A DNA stretch of 64,000 bases from Sarcocystis neurona (taxonomy: Eukaryota; Apicomplexa; Conoidasida; Eucoccidiorida; Sarcocystidae): assembly GCA_000727475.1 (NCBI GenBank), contig KL647309.1, positions 2,239,328-2,303,327 on the forward strand. Direction: 5' to 3'. The first letter of the stretch is position 1. Each line of letters begins with the position of its first letter. A program made the position numbers and the translations under genes. Positions 59,786 to 64,000 of the stretch are shown here, in pieces. A model generated the notes under the pieces. It saw only the letters and a program-made list of their open reading frames with translations. It was not told where the DNA came from and did no database searches.

Positions 59786-60753
59786 TCTCACCTCTACTTG
59801 CCTCGTCACCTCTTTGGCGTGGCGGCGGAAACAGGTTCCTTTGGTACAAGATTTCCTACGATGCTACCGGCAGTGGAGCAGAAGGACTTCGGGAAATATG
59901 CTATAGCAGGCGCACGTGCTGCAATTAAGCGCTTCAAAAGACACAACCACCACCCCCACTTTTTCTGTACATTCTTGTCTCTTCCCACTGTAGGGGGGAA
60001 GAACAAGAACTACAGCGCTTGGGGTCATTGTTTCAACGTGCCTGGGCACAAGACTGTAACGCAGCTCTTGCACGTTATTCGGGAAAGTATCCACGGTGCT
60101 CCTGAAATTTCTAGGGACCGAGGTGTGGAGATACTTCCTTCAAAAAATCCAGGTATAGTGCAGTGACGCTGCAGGGACAGATTCTGTAGGCGTGCCAGAC
60201 TAATTGGCGCAGGTTCACGTATACCTTAACTCTCACGAAGATTCCTGAGAACGTGACGTCGCCCCCTTCTCTGCCGATGAGTTGCAGGTGCGTTGAGGGA
60301 CGAGGTATAGCCGACTCAGCACCCTTCTGATACATCATCAAGGAGAGAAGCCTATCTTCTGTCCTAGTGGAATATGCACGCGGCTTCGACGCGGCACCCT
60401 CAACCGAACGGTTTTAGTATACGCGTCGATCACGTCAGTTTACGTGGTGCCTGCCGAAGGAGAATGCCTCTGATCGTACCGGAATGTTACACCTGGCAAT
60501 TCTTGCTCGCATCAGGGATGCACTCCAGTCTTTACCTTCGCAGTGTAGTCGTGCGTGCAACTCCAGGCTATCAGCGGCGCGCGGGTGCAATTGTCTAGAA
60601 GTTCTGGAGAGGGTTGGCACCGCCTTTCGGTCGGCACTTCACAAAACTGTGGACACATCATTCCCATCCGCACTTCCTCCTTGCGAGCACAAGCGTCCTC
60701 CAGTGGGCCCCTGTGTCCTTCCTTCAAACAAGTACTAAATGTAGTTTACAGCC

Positions 60754-60904
60754 GTCGTTTGACGATGTGTTGGCGGACGTCACGGATACGCAGAAGGCGT
60801 CTTACGTTTTCCTGCATATTTCGGACTGTACGATTGCTGTGGAGACTGGAGAAGAACCACCAAAAGTTGTGCGAAACAGCTTTAACTTTCGTGGTCATGC
60901 TTAA
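60754..60904 (+). CDS. Candidate terminal exon, plus strand
   Basis: After gtttacag the phase-0 frame runs 49 codons to TAA and reads as folded protein (SFDDVLADVTDTQKASYVF; LHISDCTIAVETGEEPPKVV). No matching upstream exon was found. Family unknown. Confidence 0.22.
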
Positions 60905-60961
60905 ATCACACCCGGGTAGTTCCCGCCCCAATTCGGTTGAACATGAAAATGACACCTCGCG

Positions 60962-61503
60962 TCAGCCTCCGTCATTAGGATTCCGCACTGGATGCCGACT
61001 CCGCACGTTGCGACAGTTGAAGGCAGAGTGCCCGCTGGAACACCATAGGATTGCTGCTTCGAATGGCCTTTGAAATGTCAGTGGATACCACTGCAAAGTT
61101 CTTAGTCTGGCTGATCCTTCTTCGTTTTGGAACAATGCAATATCTGCAGTCTGATCGTGCGTGCCGCCCACTTCCTCCGCGTGCGCCTTACAGTAGCCAG
61201 CCTGTGCTTGCTGCGTAGTTGCACCACAGTGTGTGTTCTTTTTTGCGGCTGCCTCGTGTGACATCTTTGGCGTAACATCTCTAAACCTCGAGAGCAGCCG
61301 TCACTCGTGTTAACCTCCCTCTGTATCCACGCAGTGTATTACCACCCTGTACTACTACCCTGTATGGAGTTATGCGGGAAGTTGTGCGCTGTGTGGGTTT
61401 CTAAATAACGCACCCGGAAGATGCTGTTCCAACCAAGGCTCATCATATTGGTTGAGTGGCGCGTATACAAATTTTCATCTCGAGCCAAGTCGGCTTTTAC
61501 TGC
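60962..61503 (-). CDS. Candidate minus-strand exons, function unknown
   Basis: On the minus strand 61503-61414 reads 30 phase-0 codons between a tacag acceptor and a gtgcgt donor (VKADLARDENLYTRHSTN). A second open frame, 61264-60962, starts with ATG and reads an Ala/Gln/Glu-rich hydrophilic sequence (SHEAAAKKNTHCG; EEVGGTHDQTADIALFQNEE). The joining of the two could not be settled; a 65-base intron would be needed for one in-frame solution. No family recognised. Confidence 0.25.
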
Positions 61504-61956
61504 CTGTACCGCAATGGGGCCTAGACAGTGACATGTAGCATCGAATGATGAGCTCCTCAAGGGGTAACGACGCCTGTACGCTGTCGCGGACACATTCTAC
61601 AGTGCACGCAACTGTTTCAGTTGGCGGTTCCAAGCATAGAAAAGCTAGATCTTGTCTAGACTGCGTAAACAACACTTGGATGAGAGCGTCGATGGGGTAC
61701 CTCCTGCATGACTTATAGCAGGTCGAAAGCAAGGGCTCCTTTCGCAACACAGCAGCGCACGCTGACAAAGATGCGCTTTGCTACTAGCGTCTTCTTTACA
61801 CTGACTAAAAGCAGCCAAATTATATTTGAAATCACACGGAAACCGACGACGTTTGCCCAAATGCTAACCGGCCACCTAATGGATATATGCACAGTTGTCA
61901 GAATACAAAGTGCACCTCGTTCCCACATGTACACTTGAGTTTTTCGGAGGCTTCAG

Positions 61957-62413
61957 ATGCCGGTTTCCCGGTAAGAAGTCCCAGAGTATCAGTGCGCGGG
62001 AGGCGCACAACTGGATGCCACGCTTGAAACAACAGGAGGAAGGTGGCGGGAAATCAGTGCATGGAGCCGATCAGATGGCCGGTAGGTATCCTTCAGGTCT
62101 TCAAATATTGAGTGGCTGCCTTCACCGTCCAACTATAGCATTGATTCCCTGTCTTCTCTCGCTTCTGTCTACTGGTCACTGCCAGCACTACTCTCGGGAA
62201 AATGAGTAGCAGTCACCGCACTCTCATTCTCGTCGGTGAACATGAGGTGTCAGGAGCAGCGTAATGCAGGAAGCGGAAAGCTCGTTTCCTCTTGCGAGGG
62301 GCAAAAGTGCACGGTGGCCTGACACAGCTGCTCATGCCAGCTTGCCTGCAGGGTCGTCGCCCGGGTGTCACGAGGAGATTTCTGGAGTGCGCCACTGCAG
62401 ACGCACTTCTTAG
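61957..62413 (+). CDS. Candidate two-exon 3' end, plus strand
   Basis: Exon 61957-62081 (acceptor ggcttcag, donor gtaggt, phase 2 in, 1 out) joins in phase to 62352-62413 (acceptor cctgcag, TAG stop). The first is basic and Gln/Glu-rich (AREAHNWMPRLKQQEEGGG). Another open frame of the second exon runs 50 codons, so the phase choice is weak. Confidence 0.22.
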
Positions 62414-63199
62414 TGGAAAATTTTTCGTCGAGAACCTCTCTACTTCAGTATTAAAGATGTGGGCTTGTATGCTACCACAACAGGGATCTGCACTCAAGTG
62501 GTGAGGCTCGCAATCTCTCCAGGATGCACTTGCCTCAGTGGTCTGCCCCGGACTTCTGATGCGTACGACGCAAACATTGTTAGACGTTGACAGCACGCCA
62601 CAGTCCGTCTTTCAGCAACGCACGACTTGCTTCACCGTCACTCTTATTTCCTCTTCTCGACACATGCTACGGGCCTGCTCCCTGGCACACTACTGCTCGT
62701 GTGACTATTGATTCACATGAAAACATCTGCAATATGCCGGACTGGATCATTCCAAAGATCCGGTATCCCCACTGCTGAGGACGTGCGCGTAAGCAACGCG
62801 CAACCACGGCGGTGTTTGTACCTAGACGAAATGTGAGTCAGAGTTAGGGCGCGTTGACGAACGCGGTGACGCTTTTAACTATCAGAGCACAGGAGGGAGG
62901 AGCTGTCCGTCACTTGTGTGGAAACACACACACGTCATTGTTTCAGAAGAATTCGCAGCCTGTTGCGGTAAGGAGCGGACTGTAGAATACTGTTGTTCTA
63001 GGCAGGTGCACATCTTTACAGTCAGAGGGAACCTTGCAGCAGGGCACCTTGGCGTACGAGCGTATACAATTTCTGTTGCTGGCGACAGCAGAAACCCCCT
63101 GTTGGACCAAAAATAGACCACCGGGCATCCCTTCTGAAACAACTGGGCCACTCAAGCATTGTAGATTTGGAGGACGGCTCTCGTTTGGAGTGGTAGGCA

Positions 63200-63768
63200 A
63201 TGGCGACGGAGGAGGTAAGCGTTTGGCGACGCAGGACGTCGCGTGCGGTGCAGCCACCGACCACTGCTGGGAATACGGGTGTGTCGACCGGACCAAAGCA
63301 ACCGAGAGATCGTAGATCAGCACTGCTGGAATTGGACCCGTACATGGCGCGGCGTCACTCGTGAGATTAAGCACCACGCCGAAACATCGACTACAACGAT
63401 TGACTCGCCTGAGTCACCAAACACGCGCGTGTTGCCGCCGCGACGGGGCGGTGGCTAAAAGGCGTAGACCTGAATCAGCATGACTGCTGCAAATGTTGTC
63501 GACGCGCATGAAGTATGAATTTACATCGAACGCGACTTGCAGAATATTCCTCGCTGACTCCTCGGCAATGGATCGCATCAATGCTTGTGCGCCATGCAGT
63601 GACATGGTGGAGGGTCATATCATTGACAGCGTGCCGCACACGGATCCAATTCCAACCCTGCTAATCTGTCTTTCTCCGGCCGCCGTGGTTCGAAATTCAC
63701 AAGTTCAGATTTCTAGCAGTGAACCTCAACTAGAGCGCACGCAGTCCCACATCGTCCACTCATGGTAG
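63200..63768 (+). CDS. Candidate two-exon gene near the window edge
   Basis: ATG at 63200 opens a frame of 53 codons to a gtgaga donor at 63361 (phase 2), containing a Pro/Thr-rich stretch then RRSALLELDPYMARRHS. The acceptor acttgcag at 63535-63542 restores the frame and gives 75 codons to a stop at 63768. Both exons read as ordinary protein. No family recognised, and the gene may continue differently beyond the window. Confidence 0.27.
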
Positions 63769-64000
63769 AGACTTGCCTCTCCAGTTGTCACTGTGTTCTC
63801 ATCCTCCACTGCGAGCCACTCTACAAAGCTGCAATCCTTACGTCTCCTCTCACATCTAGCGGTAAATGCCGGCTCGTCCTCTCTCTTGCTCCCATACTGT
63901 CTTCCACTCGTCACCAGCGGCAGCACCCAACCGCGTCTGCGTTGTGAGCTTCACTACTCCATCGTTCCTTCTGTCCGTCGAATGCTGGAACCCCGTCACG

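Overview
This window looks like nuclear DNA of a coccidian apicomplexan (Eimeria, Cyclospora or Cystoisospora-like; the genus cannot be fixed from sequence alone). Four things point there. Genes are split into exons with clean GT-AG introns. One gene encodes an SF-assemblin, the striated-fibre protein used in apicomplexan daughter budding. The window splits sharply into a repeat-rich part (about 1-19,900: TA, TG/CA and CTG/CAG simple repeats, minisatellites) and a repeat-poor part (about 20,000-64,000), as described for Eimeria chromosomes. Base composition is close to balanced. No bacterial-type operons, tRNA, rRNA, CRISPR array or transposase gene was seen.

Layout. 1-4,129: repeat-rich, no gene seen. 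4,130-28,835 (+): 6-phosphogluconate dehydrogenase paralog 1, nine exons (517 aa) spread over 24.7 kb; its introns hold minisatellites, a 530-base assembly gap, two CTG-rich blocks, a pyrimidine-rich block and a purine-rich block. 31,408-34,073 (+): a second 6PGD paralog, four exons, 515 aa, which has lost the catalytic glutamate and other substrate-binding residues. 35,652-40,060 (+): SF-assemblin, five exons, 269 aa. 40,661-41,084 (-): two tentative exons. 43,517-45,427 (+): 3' part of an unrecognised protein in eight small exons. 45,546-46,300 (-): 3' part of another unrecognised protein, convergent with the previous one. 48,886-56,747 (+): a large, low-complexity, unrecognised protein (about 1,961 aa) in four phase-compatible exons. 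56,748-64,000: only scattered candidate exons.

Functionally, the recognised genes are the third enzyme of the oxidative pentose phosphate pathway (NADPH and ribulose 5-phosphate supply), its probably altered duplicate, and a cytoskeletal fibre protein. The two 6PGD copies lie about 2.6 kb apart in the same orientation and share three intron positions, so they arose by tandem duplication. Copy 1 has five introns that copy 2 lacks. Exon models were built by hand from reading-frame continuity, splice-site consensus, phase matching and comparison of the two paralogs; no search or transcript evidence was available.
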